Made by a program: the position numbers and the translations under genes. The notes beneath the pieces were generated by a model. That model had not been told where the DNA came from, ran no database searches, and worked only from the letters and a program-made list of their open reading frames with translations. 64,000 bases of DNA from G965207125 sp965207125 (GTDB lineage Bacteria; Pseudomonadota; Alphaproteobacteria; Puniceispirillales; UBA1172): assembly GCA_965207125.1 (NCBI GenBank), contig OZ242263.1, positions 1,364,001-1,428,000 of the forward strand. The letters are read 5' to 3'. Positions 8,491-17,604 of the stretch are shown here, piece after piece. The stretch's first letter is position 1, and each line of letters starts with the position of its first letter.

Positions 8491-9984
8491 ATGTTCAGGG
8501 GATTGAGCGAAAAACTAGGAACGGTTTTTGATCGGCTACGTGGTAAGGGTGCGCTGACCGAAGCTGATGTCGATATGGCTTTAAAAGAGGTACGGGTCGC
8601 GCTTCTTGAAGCTGATGTTGCTTTGCCGGTTGCGCGGAAATTTATTGATGCGATTCGCGACAAGGCGATCGGCACTGAAGTGCTCAAATCGGTAACGCCT
8701 GGGCAAATGGTTGTCAAAGTCGTCCACGACGCGCTGGTCGAATTGCTTGGCCCTGAGGATGTTCCGCTTAACCTTCATACCACCCCACCATCGGTGGTTC
8801 TGATGCTCGGTTTGCAGGGTAGTGGTAAAACCACCACCGCTGGAAAACTAGCAAAATTACTTAGAACCCGTGAGAAAAAAAGTGTCATGTTGGCATCACT
8901 CGATGTCTCGCGCCCAGCTGCGCGTGAGCAACTGAGAATTCTTGCTGAACAGGCAGGATGCGATGCGTTGCCTGAAAAAGACGGCGAGACTCCCGTTATG
9001 ATCGCGCGCCGTGCTCTTGAGGCGGCTCGGCTTAAATCGAGTGACGTTCTGATTCTAGATACCGCCGGACGAACTACCGTTGATGCCGCGCTTATGGCTG
9101 AAGCAAGCGAAATTAGTGCGGTTGCCAATCCCGTCGAAAGCCTGCTGGTTGCTGATGCGATGACTGGACAAGATGCTGTTAATACAGCAACCGCCTTTAC
9201 AAAAGTTACCTCGGTTACGGGCATTATCCTCACCCGCGCCGAAGGAGATGCAAGAGCTGGGGCCGCTCTGTCGATGCGTGAGATTACTAATTGCCCGATT
9301 AAATATCTTGGCACTGGCGAAAAACAGGATGACCTCGAAACTTTTAGCGCCTCGCGCATGGCAGGGAGAATTCTTGGCATGGGAGACGTGGTGGGGTTGG
9401 TGGAAAAAGCCGCCGAAACCATCGAGGTTGCCGAAGCCGAAAAAATTGCCTCACGCCTTGCCAAGGGGCAATTTGATATGAATGATTTTCTCGCTCAACT
9501 GCGCCAACTCAAAAAAATGGGCGGCATGGGTGGGTTGCTTAATATGCTACCGGGTGTAGGAAAAATTAAAAAGGCGATTGAGGCTGCGGGAATCGATGAT
9601 GGGTTCTTTCGTCGCCAGGAAGCCATCATCTTGTCGATGACCAAAGGCGAAAGAACGCAGGTTGCTTTGCTCAACGCTTCGCGCCGCCGTCGAATTGCTC
9701 AAGGGTCAGGTTCTTCGGTGCAGGATGTCAATAAACTCGTCAAGCAGTATCAGGATATGGCGAAAATGATCAAAAAAATGGGCAAAGTTTCTGGCGGTAA
9801 TCCCGCCGCCCTCGCCTCGATGTTCGGCGGTGGCGGAGACGCAATTTCTGGTGCAGCTGATGGCGGAATGTCGCCTAGTGGCCTACCCGGACTGGGCGGT
9901 TTGCCCGGATTAAGTGGTATGCCGCGTAGCGGCGGACTCAATTTTCCCTTGTCGAAGCATGGCGGCAAGAAACGGAAAAAATAA
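8491..9984 (+). CDS. ffh: Signal recognition particle protein Ffh
   Basis: GTPase and signal-sequence-binding subunit of SRP. N domain (1-90), G domain with G1 GLQGSGKTT (107-115) and DTAGR, and methionine-rich M domain with the RNA-binding SRRRRIAQGSG segment. At the G4 position, where the family has TKxD or TRxD followed by GDxRGG, this protein reads TRAE-GDARAG, giving Glu at 251 in place of the guanine-specificity Asp. The C-terminus has a glycine/methionine/proline-rich tail ending in basic KKRKK. Length 497 aa is normal for alphaproteobacteria. Confidence 0.95.
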   Translation: MFRGLSEKLGTVFDRLRGKGALTEADVDMALKEVRVALLEADVALPVARKFIDAIRDKAIGTEVLKSVTPGQMVVKVVHDALVELLGPEDVPLNLHTTPPSVVLMLGLQGSGKTTTAGKLAKLLRTREKKSVMLASLDVSRPAAREQLRILAEQAGCDALPEKDGETPVMIARRALEAARLKSSDVLILDTAGRTTVDAALMAEASEISAVANPVESLLVADAMTGQDAVNTATAFTKVTSVTGIILTRAEGDARAGAALSMREITNCPIKYLGTGEKQDDLETFSASRMAGRILGMGDVVGLVEKAAETIEVAEAEKIASRLAKGQFDMNDFLAQLRQLKKMGGMGGLLNMLPGVGKIKKAIEAAGIDDGFFRRQEAIILSMTKGERTQVALLNASRRRRIAQGSGSSVQDVNKLVKQYQDMAKMIKKMGKVSGGNPAALASMFGGGGDAISGAADGGMSPSGLPGLGGLPGLSGMPRSGGLNFPLSKHGGKKRKK

Positions 9985-10014
9985 CCCATCTCAACCTGAA
10001 AGGATTTTCAAGAT

Positions 10015-10638
10015 ATGGCACTCAAAATCAGACTAGCGCGGGGCGGCACAAAAAAACGCCCCTTTTACCGAATTGTTGTGGCTGAGGCATCTTCGCCTCG
10101 TGACGGACGTTTCGTTGAGCGTATCGGCTCATATAACCCGATGGTCGCTATCGATCATCCCGAACGGCTCACCCTCGATGGTGAGCGGGCAAAATACTGG
10201 ATGCAGCACGGCGCAAAACCCACTGACCGCGTCCACAAAATGATGGCGACTCTTGAATTGATTGAACCGCTCGAAATTCGCGAACAGCCGAAAAAATCGG
10301 CATTCGGCAAAAAACGCATGGATCGTGAAGCGGCGGCGGCTGAAACAGCAAAAGCTGCGGCTGAAGCAGCTAAAGCTGAATCTGCATCGACCCCTGAAGA
10401 AGTGCCCGAAACTCCGGCTGAAAACCCAGCTGAAGCTAGTGGTGCGGCTGAGGCTCAACCCGAAGCTTCTGCAGTCACTGAAGCGGAGGCGGAAAAACTA
10501 TCCGATGAACACCCTGATCAGAGCGCGCCCGAAGCTGAGGCCTCTGAATCTAAGCCTCCTGAGGAAGCCCCTACTGAGGAATCTCCCACCGAGGAAGTAA
10601 CCGCCGATGAGACCGAATCAGAGGATGCCAAAACCTGA
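10015..10638 (+). CDS. rpsP: 30S ribosomal protein S16 with long acidic tail
   Basis: Small-subunit assembly protein. Residues 1-80 are the S16 fold (MALKIRLARGGTKKRPFYRIVV start). Residues ~100-207 are an Ala/Glu/Pro-rich acidic extension, more than doubling the usual size of about 80-90 residues. Extended S16 tails are known in alphaproteobacteria, but this one is long. It heads the rpsP-rimM-trmD-rplS operon, and its 3' end overlaps rimM. Confidence 0.95.
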   Translation: MALKIRLARGGTKKRPFYRIVVAEASSPRDGRFVERIGSYNPMVAIDHPERLTLDGERAKYWMQHGAKPTDRVHKMMATLELIEPLEIREQPKKSAFGKKRMDREAAAAETAKAAAEAAKAESASTPEEVPETPAENPAEASGAAEAQPEASAVTEAEAEKLSDEHPDQSAPEAEASESKPPEEAPTEESPTEEVTADETESEDAKT

Positions 10639-11194
10639 GATGCCAAACCCCCACGGCGATCATGATGCCCTTCACGAAAGGCGCGTGATCGTTCTCGGCG
10701 TGATTACCTCCGCTCATGGCATTAAAGGTGAGGTTAAAATCAAACCGTTCACCGAAAACCCCGACAGCATCGCAAATTATGGCAAAGTGTCCATTGAGGA
10801 CGAGCGGTGTTTTAAGATTGTGATTACCGGACGTCACAAAGATCTGCTTATCTGCCGTCTCGATGATATCACCAACCGTGATCAGGCAGAAATTCTCAAA
10901 GGTGAGATGATATATGTTCCTCATGACCGCCTGCCACGCGATGATGAGGCTTGGTATCATGCGCAGATTTTGGGAATCACAGTGGAAAATGCCGATGGCG
11001 TGGCGGTAGGTGTTGCCACTGGATTTTTTGATTTTGGTGGCGGCGCGCTGATCGAGGTGGCGCGTGAGGACGGGGAGAAAATCCTATTGCCTTTTACCGC
11101 CGAACGGCGAATCCTCATAGACCTCCACAATAAAATATGCCGCCTGACAATCGATCCTGTCTGGCTCGAATCACCGGGAAAACAGGACGACTAG
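10607..11194 (+). CDS. rimM: 16S rRNA processing protein RimM
   Basis: 30S maturation factor that binds S19. The RimM barrel start (VLGVITSAHGIKGEVKIKPFTE) is at residues ~29-50, and a PRC-barrel follows. The start is set at the ATG 32 bases inside rpsP because GAGGAAG lies nine bases upstream of it. ATGs at 10625 and 10640 are alternatives with poorer ribosome-binding sites. It runs directly into trmD. Confidence 0.92.
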   Translation: MRPNQRMPKPEMPNPHGDHDALHERRVIVLGVITSAHGIKGEVKIKPFTENPDSIANYGKVSIEDERCFKIVITGRHKDLLICRLDDITNRDQAEILKGEMIYVPHDRLPRDDEAWYHAQILGITVENADGVAVGVATGFFDFGGGALIEVAREDGEKILLPFTAERRILIDLHNKICRLTIDPVWLESPGKQDD

Positions 11195-11941
11195 ATGACT
11201 AAAAACCAATCCAATAATCCAAAACCTTGGCAGGCGACAGTGCTGACGCTATTCCCAATGATGTTTCCTGGTACGCTCGGGCAGTCTTTGGCGGGCAAGG
11301 CTCTTGATGCTGAAATATGGAATCTGGATCTTGTGGATATTCGGCCTTTCGGGGTTGGTGCCCATGCCAAGGTAGATGATCCACCCTTCGGTGGAGGTGA
11401 TGGCATGGTTATTCGTCCAGATGTCGCGTCCGCTGCCATCAATGCGGCCTGCAAAAATCTTTCACCAGACATTCCGCGTGTCTATCTGACTCCGCGCGGT
11501 GCGCCGCTAACCCAGAAAATGATTCGCTCCATCGCCGAAGCGCCGGGGATCATGCTGTTTTGCGCACGTTACGAAGGGCTCGATCAACGTGTGATCGATG
11601 CAACGCCTTTGGATGAAATTAGCATCGGCGATTATGTCTTGTCAGGGGGGGAGGTCGCGGCCCAAGTTCTGCTCGATGCCGTTATACGGCTTTTGCCCGG
11701 CGTTATGAGCAACCCTGAGGCTCATCAGAATGACAGTTTTGAAAATGCACTTTTGGAACACCCACTTTACACCCATCCCCGTGACTGGAAGGGAAACACT
11801 GTTCCGGAAATTCTGCTGAGTGGTGACCACAAACGCATCGCTGATTTCAGGCAGAATCAGGCGGAGCACGAAACAAAAAAACGCCGTCCAGACCTATGGC
11901 GCGCGTGGCAGCGTGATAACCCCAAAAAACCGACAAAATAG
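11195..11941 (+). CDS. trmD: tRNA (guanine-N1-)-methyltransferase TrmD
   Basis: SAM-dependent SPOUT enzyme making m1G37 in tRNA, which prevents +1 frameshifts. The trefoil-knot motifs are clear: FGVGAHAKVDDPPFGGGDGM, FCARYEGLDQR and SIGDYVLSGGE. Length (248 aa) is normal. It begins immediately after the rimM stop and is followed by rplS after 134 bases. Confidence 0.95.
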   Translation: MTKNQSNNPKPWQATVLTLFPMMFPGTLGQSLAGKALDAEIWNLDLVDIRPFGVGAHAKVDDPPFGGGDGMVIRPDVASAAINAACKNLSPDIPRVYLTPRGAPLTQKMIRSIAEAPGIMLFCARYEGLDQRVIDATPLDEISIGDYVLSGGEVAAQVLLDAVIRLLPGVMSNPEAHQNDSFENALLEHPLYTHPRDWKGNTVPEILLSGDHKRIADFRQNQAEHETKKRRPDLWRAWQRDNPKKPTK

Positions 11942-12075
11942 CATGACATTTAATGCCAGCGGTGCTATATCACCCCCAAAGTTAGAATAATGACCGAAAA
12001 TGAAGCCCTCATAGCTCGCGGAACACCTCAAAAAGCAGGCAATAAGGCACGAAGGATAAGACAGGAGATCGCGCC

Positions 12076-12471
12076 ATGAACATACTTGATCAGATCAGTA
12101 ACAAAGAGATCGAGAAAACCCTAGCAACGCGCGAGATTCCTGATTTTGCTGCCGGCGACACATTGCGCGTGGATGTTAAGGTGGTCGAAGGAAGCCGTGA
12201 GCGTATTCAGGCTTTCGAGGGCGTTTGCATCGCGCGAAAATCCGCTGGCGTCAATTCGTCTTTCACTGTTCGCAAAATTTCCTATGGCGAAGGTGTGGAG
12301 CGAATTTTTCCCCTCTATTCGCCGCGCATTTCGGCAATCACTGTTATGCGCCGAGGTAAAGTTCGCCGCGCTAGGCTTTACTATCTACGTGGACGCACAG
12401 GTAAAGCCGCCCGAATTGCTGAAAGAGCGCGTGGTGATAGAACGAACAAACCTGCAAAAACCACAGCCTGA
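12076..12471 (+). CDS. rplS: 50S ribosomal protein L19
   Basis: Large-subunit protein at the 30S/50S interface. The family core is intact: DTLRVDVKVVEGSRERIQ, FTVRKISYGEGVERIFPLYSP and the basic RRGKVRRARLYYLRGR segment. The 131 residues include a short basic tail. AGGAG lies 8 bases upstream of the start. It is the last gene of the rpsP operon and precedes leuC. Confidence 0.95.
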   Translation: MNILDQISNKEIEKTLATREIPDFAAGDTLRVDVKVVEGSRERIQAFEGVCIARKSAGVNSSFTVRKISYGEGVERIFPLYSPRISAITVMRRGKVRRARLYYLRGRTGKAARIAERARGDRTNKPAKTTA

Positions 12472-12560
12472 GTAAAATCACGCACCACGCCCCGCAATCA
12501 TGATGTTATCCGCCATCAAGTCGGGGCAATCGAAGGCCTGACTCGTTAGGGGAGATAGCA

Positions 12561-13964
12561 ATGACAGCACCAAGAACACTTTTTGATAAAATCTGGGACG
12601 CACATCTCATATCGCGTGATGATGACGCCTCAAGCTTGATTTATATCGACCGCCACCTCGTCCATGAAGTCACAAGCCCTCAAGCTTTCGAAGGATTGCG
12701 GCAAACCGGGCGCGAGGTCGTTTGTCCTGAGAGAACTCTAGCCGTTGCCGATCATAACGTCCCCACCAGTGACCGTTCCAAGGGAATCAGCGATGAGGAA
12801 TCGCGAATTCAGGTCGAGACGCTGGAAAAAAACGCCGCTGATTTCGGTATACCTTATTTTGCCATGGATGACATAAGGCAAGGAATTGTCCATGTAATCG
12901 GACCTGAGCAGGGGTTCACCCAGCCGGGTATGACGATCGTCTGCGGCGATTCACACACCGCGACCCATGGTGCGTTCGGCGCGCTCGCTTTTGGCATTGG
13001 CACCTCAGAAGTAGAGCATGTGCTGGCGACACAGACGCTCATTCAGCAACCCGCGAAAAATATGCGAATCACCGTGAATGGCAAAACTTCTTCAGGGGTT
13101 GGGGCCAAGGATATTATCCTCGCCATTATCGGCAAAATCGGTACTGCAGGTGGAACTGGACATGTCATCGAATATACTGGTGAGGCAATCCGCGCCCTTA
13201 GTATGGAAGGACGCATGACTATCTGTAATATGTCTATTGAAGCAGGTGCTCGCGCCGGAATGATCGCGCCTGACGAAACTACTTTTGCGTATCTTAAAGA
13301 CAAACCCATGGCGCCTCAAGGCGATATGTGGGAGCGCGCAATTGCTTGGTGGCGTAGCCTTTCTGCCGATGCCGACGCAGTTTATGATAAGGATATCATC
13401 ATCGATGCCGCCGAAATCGCCCCGACCGTGACTTGGGGAACAAGTCCTGAAGACACCGCGCCGATCACCGGTTTTGTACCTGATCCAGAAAAAGAAAAAG
13501 ATATAGCCCGCAAAACAAAAATCGAGCGTGCACTGGCCTATATGGGACTTAGCGGCGGCATGAAAATTACCGATATCGCAATAGATACTGTTTTTATTGG
13601 CTCGTGTACCAATAGCCGAATAGAAGATTTACGCGCCGCCGCCGACCTCGTCGATGGACGTAAAGTTGCCTCAGGCGTTAGAGCCATGATTGTGCCTGGC
13701 TCAGGGCTTATCAAAAAACAAGCCGAAGAAGAAGGACTTGCCGAGATTTTCATCAAAGCAGGATTCGATTGGCGTGAGGCAGGGTGTTCGATGTGTCTTG
13801 CTATGAACGCCGATAAACTCACTGAAGGCGAGCGATGCGCCTCAACCTCTAACCGTAATTTTGAAGGACGGCAGGGACGTGGCGGACGCACGCATTTGGT
13901 TAGTCCTGAAATGGCTGTCGCTGCTGCGGTTACCGGCCGGCTGGCTGATGTAAGAAACTTTTAG
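12561..13964 (+). CDS. leuC: 3-isopropylmalate dehydratase large subunit
   Basis: 4Fe-4S isomerase subunit that, with LeuD, interconverts 2- and 3-isopropylmalate in leucine synthesis. Cluster cysteines are visible in GSCTNSRIEDL and in AGCSMC near the C-terminus. The substrate/cluster region CGDSHTATHGAFGALAFGIGTSE is also present. Length (467 aa) is normal. It is followed at once by leuD and leuB, a leuCDB operon. Confidence 0.96.
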   Translation: MTAPRTLFDKIWDAHLISRDDDASSLIYIDRHLVHEVTSPQAFEGLRQTGREVVCPERTLAVADHNVPTSDRSKGISDEESRIQVETLEKNAADFGIPYFAMDDIRQGIVHVIGPEQGFTQPGMTIVCGDSHTATHGAFGALAFGIGTSEVEHVLATQTLIQQPAKNMRITVNGKTSSGVGAKDIILAIIGKIGTAGGTGHVIEYTGEAIRALSMEGRMTICNMSIEAGARAGMIAPDETTFAYLKDKPMAPQGDMWERAIAWWRSLSADADAVYDKDIIIDAAEIAPTVTWGTSPEDTAPITGFVPDPEKEKDIARKTKIERALAYMGLSGGMKITDIAIDTVFIGSCTNSRIEDLRAAADLVDGRKVASGVRAMIVPGSGLIKKQAEEEGLAEIFIKAGFDWREAGCSMCLAMNADKLTEGERCASTSNRNFEGRQGRGGRTHLVSPEMAVAAAVTGRLADVRNF

Positions 13965-13973
13965 GAGTGCCGA

Positions 13974-14579
13974 ATGCAAAAATTTGTACACCATCAGGGA
14001 ATTGCGGCTCCAATCGATATTCTCAATATCGACACAGATATGATTATCCCGAAACAGTTTCTTAAAACCATCAAGCGCGTTGGACTTGGCGTTAATCTTT
14101 TCGATGAGATGCGCTTTGATCAGAACGGCGATGAAAAACCTGATTTCGTGCTTAATAAAAAACCATGGCGCGAGGCGAGTATCCTGGTTGCTGGTGATAA
14201 TTTTGGTTGTGGATCCAGCCGTGAACACGCGCCTTGGGCGTTGCTTGATTTTGGCATCAGAGTCGTTATCTCGACAAGTTTTGCTGATATTTTCTATAAC
14301 AATTGTTTCAAGAATGGTATTCTGCCGGTCACCGTTACCCCAAGCCAGCGTGAGGCGTTGATGGCGGATGCGGCGGATTCCGAAAACCCTCATCTCAAAA
14401 TAGACCTTGAGCAGCAGGTCATCCGTAGGCCTAACGGCGCGTCGATTTCCTTTGAGATAGACCCTTTTAGAAAACAATGCCTTCTTAATGGCTTGGATGA
14501 TATCGGGTTGACCATGAAAAAAACTGACAAAATCGCTGATTTTGCACACAGACGCAGCGAAAGCCACCCGTGGCTTTAA
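13974..14579 (+). CDS. leuD: 3-isopropylmalate dehydratase small subunit
   Basis: Swivelling partner domain of isopropylmalate isomerase. Diagnostic sequences are NIDTDMIIPKQFLK near residue 20 and NFGCGSSREHAPWAL near residue 80. Length is 201 aa. It starts nine bases after leuC with GGAG upstream and ends shortly before leuB. Confidence 0.95.
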   Translation: MQKFVHHQGIAAPIDILNIDTDMIIPKQFLKTIKRVGLGVNLFDEMRFDQNGDEKPDFVLNKKPWREASILVAGDNFGCGSSREHAPWALLDFGIRVVISTSFADIFYNNCFKNGILPVTVTPSQREALMADAADSENPHLKIDLEQQVIRRPNGASISFEIDPFRKQCLLNGLDDIGLTMKKTDKIADFAHRRSESHPWL

Positions 14580-14599
14580 CCAAAAGAAGAGATAAAACA

Positions 14600-15715
14600 A
14601 TGACCTCAAATCGTAAAATCATGATCATGCCAGGGGACGGAATCGGCCCCGAAGTTACCGCCGCCGCTATGCGTGTGGCGGACTGGCTCGCCAAACATAG
14701 TTCATTTTCCTTCGAGACCACTGATGGTTTATGCGGCGGGGCTTCTATTGATAAACATGGCGTGCCTTTGACCGATGAAACCCTCGCCGAGGTGATGGAG
14801 GCGGACGCGATCCTATTCGGTGCTGCTGGCGCACCCCAATATGACCACTTGCCTTTCGAGATTAAACCGGAACGCGGTCTACTCCAAATTCGCAAAGAAC
14901 TCGATCTTTTCGCCAATCTAAGGCCTGCTATCGTATTTCCTGCTCTGGTTGCGTCTTCAACCTTGAAAGAAGATGTAATTAGTGGACTTGATATCATGAT
15001 TGTACGCGAACTCACGGGGGGGGCGTATTTTGCCGAACCTCGTGGACGTGCAACTGATGAGGACGGCACAGAATACGCGTTTGATACCAACCGTTATTCC
15101 GTACCGGAAATAGAACGTATAGGCAGAGTTGCCTTTGATCTCGCACACAAACGCCGCGGCAAGATCACCAGCGTTGAAAAAGCCAATGTGATGCATTCGG
15201 GCGTGTTATGGCGTGAGGTTATGAGCCGCCTTAACGATCAGGAAGGCGATGGGCTCAGCTATGAAAATATGTACGCCGATAACTGCGCTATGCAATTGGT
15301 GCGTGAGCCCAAACAATTTGACGTTATCGTCACCGATAATCTTTTTGGCGATCTGCTTTCGGATTGCGCGGCGATGCTGACCGGCTCGCTTGGCATGCTG
15401 CCATCGGCCTCCCTAGGCGCGATCGATCACGTCACGGGGGCCCGCCGTGCCTTTTATGAGCCGGTGCATGGTTCCGCCCCCGATATTACCGGCCAAGGGG
15501 TCGCAAATCCGCTTGCGCAGATTATGAGTTTTGCCATGATGCTTCGCTATTCCTTTGATCAGGGGGATGATGCGGATCTTATCGAAAAAGCCGTGGAAGC
15601 CGCTCTGTCTAGTGGCGTGCGTACCAAAGATATTATGGTCGCGGGCGCAACCCTGACCGGAACCGACGGCATGACCGATGCAGTTCTTGGCGCGATGGAC
15701 AGATTGGGACGATAA
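14600..15715 (+). CDS. leuB: 3-isopropylmalate dehydrogenase
   Basis: NAD-dependent beta-decarboxylating dehydrogenase, third step of leucine synthesis. Motifs include PGDGIGPEV at the N-terminus, the substrate arginine region RELTGGAYF, and DNLFGDLLSD with metal-binding aspartates. The frame opens ten codons earlier inside leuD, but the ATG at 14600 has AAGAAGAG upstream and matches family starts (371 aa). Confidence 0.95.
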   Translation: MTSNRKIMIMPGDGIGPEVTAAAMRVADWLAKHSSFSFETTDGLCGGASIDKHGVPLTDETLAEVMEADAILFGAAGAPQYDHLPFEIKPERGLLQIRKELDLFANLRPAIVFPALVASSTLKEDVISGLDIMIVRELTGGAYFAEPRGRATDEDGTEYAFDTNRYSVPEIERIGRVAFDLAHKRRGKITSVEKANVMHSGVLWREVMSRLNDQEGDGLSYENMYADNCAMQLVREPKQFDVIVTDNLFGDLLSDCAAMLTGSLGMLPSASLGAIDHVTGARRAFYEPVHGSAPDITGQGVANPLAQIMSFAMMLRYSFDQGDDADLIEKAVEAALSSGVRTKDIMVAGATLTGTDGMTDAVLGAMDRLGR

Positions 15716-15717
15716 CA

Positions 15718-16752
15718 GTGACCACGAAAACATATGATGTTGCCGTAGTTGGCGCGACTGGGGCTGTGGGGCGCGAGATGCTGAGCACTCTGGCTGAGCG
15801 CGATTTTCCGGTGAAAAATGTCTATGCGTTGGCATCGAAAAACTCGGCGAGCAAAGTGATCAGCTATGGCGAGAATAAGGATTTAACTGTCTCGGATGTG
15901 GAAAAGTTTGATTTTTCACGCGCTGATATTGCTCTTTTTTCAGCGGGGAGTGCACTCTCTGAGATGCTCGCGCCCAAGGCGGCCGATGAGGGATGTATCG
16001 TTATTGATAACTCGTCGCTGTTCCGCATGGATGAAGACGTGCCTCTGATCATTCCTGAAGTTAATGGGGCTTTGATCAAAGACTGGCTTAAGAACAAAGA
16101 ACGCCGCAATATCATCGCTAACCCGAATTGTTCCACCGCGCAGATGGTGGTGGCGCTAAAACCGCTTCATGATGCCTATAAAATTCGCCGAGTGGTGGTA
16201 TCCACCTATCAATCGGTGTCGGGCGCGGGTAGACCTGCTATGGATGAGTTGTTCAACCAGACGCGCGGGGTTTTCGTCAATGATTTCAACAAACCAGAAA
16301 TATTCACCAAGGAAATAGCTTTTAATCTAATTCCGCATATCGATGCATTTATGGATGACGGATTCACTAAAGAGGAATGGAAAATGGCGGCCGAAACCAA
16401 AAAAATTCTCGATCCCGCCATCGATGTGGTCGCGCATTGCGTTCGCGTGCCTGTTTTTATTGGGCATAGTGAGGCTATCTTTATCTCTTGCGAGAAACCG
16501 GTTGATGTCGATGAGGCGCGGGATAAATTAAGAGAGGCGGACGGCATTGCAGTTATCGATTATCCAAATGATGAAGGCTATGTCACCCCAAAGGAATCAG
16601 CGGGAGAGGATGCGGTTTTCATCTCACGTCTTCGTCGTGATCCAACGATCGAGAATGGGCTTATTTTCTGGTGCGTATCGGATAATCTGCGTAAAGGCGC
16701 GGCGCTTAATTCAGTGCAAATCGCTGAAGAATGCGTTAAATACGGGCTTTAG
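15718..16752 (+). CDS. asd: Aspartate-semialdehyde dehydrogenase
   Basis: NADP-dependent reduction of aspartyl phosphate to semialdehyde, feeding lysine, threonine and methionine synthesis. The start is GTG, two bases after leuB. GATGAVG is the NADP loop. The catalytic cysteine is in NPNCSTAQM and the downstream QSVSGAG glutamine region is intact. The C-terminal SDNLRKGAALN motif is present. Length is 344 aa. Confidence 0.95.
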   Translation: MTTKTYDVAVVGATGAVGREMLSTLAERDFPVKNVYALASKNSASKVISYGENKDLTVSDVEKFDFSRADIALFSAGSALSEMLAPKAADEGCIVIDNSSLFRMDEDVPLIIPEVNGALIKDWLKNKERRNIIANPNCSTAQMVVALKPLHDAYKIRRVVVSTYQSVSGAGRPAMDELFNQTRGVFVNDFNKPEIFTKEIAFNLIPHIDAFMDDGFTKEEWKMAAETKKILDPAIDVVAHCVRVPVFIGHSEAIFISCEKPVDVDEARDKLREADGIAVIDYPNDEGYVTPKESAGEDAVFISRLRRDPTIENGLIFWCVSDNLRKGAALNSVQIAEECVKYGL

Positions 16753-16815
16753 TTGACGGAATCACTTTTATAAGCGACTATGGCGAATAGGCATAATAAC
16801 CAAAGGTTGGTAATA

Positions 16816-17193
16816 ATGCGCCAAAGACCCCTATCGCCACATTTGATGGTTTACAAGCCACAGTTGACATCGATTATGTCGATCAGTCATCGACTGACTG
16901 GCCTTGCGCTTGTGGCGGGGTCGGTGTTGCTGGTCTGGTGGTTGGTCGCGCTGGCCGCTGGTGGAAGCCATTATGAGGTTTTCCGTGCACTGGCCGCTAG
17001 TTGGTTCGGCAAGCTGGTCTTGCTTGGTTTCTTTGTTTCTATCTCATATCATCTTGCTAATGGCATAAGGCATCTTTTTTGGGATTTCGGAATTGGGCTT
17101 AGCATTGAGGGCGTTTATCGAAGCGGTTTCATTGTTCTTATCGTAACCTCGATTTCTGCCCTCGGCGGCATCGCACTACTTTTTCTAGTATAG
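16816..17193 (+). CDS. sdhC: Succinate dehydrogenase cytochrome b556 subunit
   Basis: Membrane anchor and heme/quinone-binding subunit of complex II. The family start RPLSPHLMVYKPQ and the SISHRLTG helix are present, with three hydrophobic helices and the SYHLANGIRHLFWD histidine region. The start at 16816 was preferred because AAAGG lies nine bases upstream and family members begin near RPLSPHL; the frame is open to an ATG at 16780. Confidence 0.93.
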   Translation: MRQRPLSPHLMVYKPQLTSIMSISHRLTGLALVAGSVLLVWWLVALAAGGSHYEVFRALAASWFGKLVLLGFFVSISYHLANGIRHLFWDFGIGLSIEGVYRSGFIVLIVTSISALGGIALLFLV

Positions 17194-17201
17194 GAAGCAT
17201 T

Positions 17202-17603
17202 ATGGTCGATCCTAAACCCACAGTGATGCGCTCACATCTCGGCAAAGCACGAGGGCTTGGTTCTGCGCGTTCGGGCGTTAGCCACTGGTGGGCACAACGT
17301 ATGACCGCCTTTGGACTTGTGCCGCTTATACTTTATTGCCTGATTGGGTTTTTGATTTGTGCTGATTCAGATCTCGCTGTCGCGCGAGGCTGGTTACAAT
17401 CACCTGTTAACGCCGTCGCGATGATTCTTACTCTAGCGGCGGGATTCTATCACGCGGCCCTTGGCGTACAGGTCGTGATCGAGGATTACGTATCAGCCGA
17501 GGCTTTGAAACTGCTTTTACTGGTCGCCAATAATTTGATCATGATTGCACTCGCCACTTTGTCCGTGTTTAGCGTGCTAGTGGTAGCGCTTGGGGGAGGA
17601 TGA
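17202..17603 (+). CDS. sdhD: Succinate dehydrogenase membrane anchor subunit
   Basis: Second membrane anchor of complex II. After a short cytosolic segment (GLGSARSGVSHWWAQRMTA, typical of alphaproteobacterial SdhD) there are three hydrophobic helices. The AGFYHAALGVQVVIEDYV segment carries the heme-ligand histidine region. It starts eight bases after sdhC, and its stop is one base before the sdhA ATG. Confidence 0.92.
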   Translation: MVDPKPTVMRSHLGKARGLGSARSGVSHWWAQRMTAFGLVPLILYCLIGFLICADSDLAVARGWLQSPVNAVAMILTLAAGFYHAALGVQVVIEDYVSAEALKLLLLVANNLIMIALATLSVFSVLVVALGGG

Positions 17604-17604
17604 T

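Noticed and set aside
12472..12560. leu attenuator before leuC (GCCCCG...CGGGGC)
   Set aside because: Only a 6-bp stem with a loop of almost 30 bases, no leucine-rich leader and no T-run.
13842..14609. 255-codon minus-strand ORF
   Set aside because: Antisense to leuD, which has full family motifs; no domain recognised in the antisense frame.
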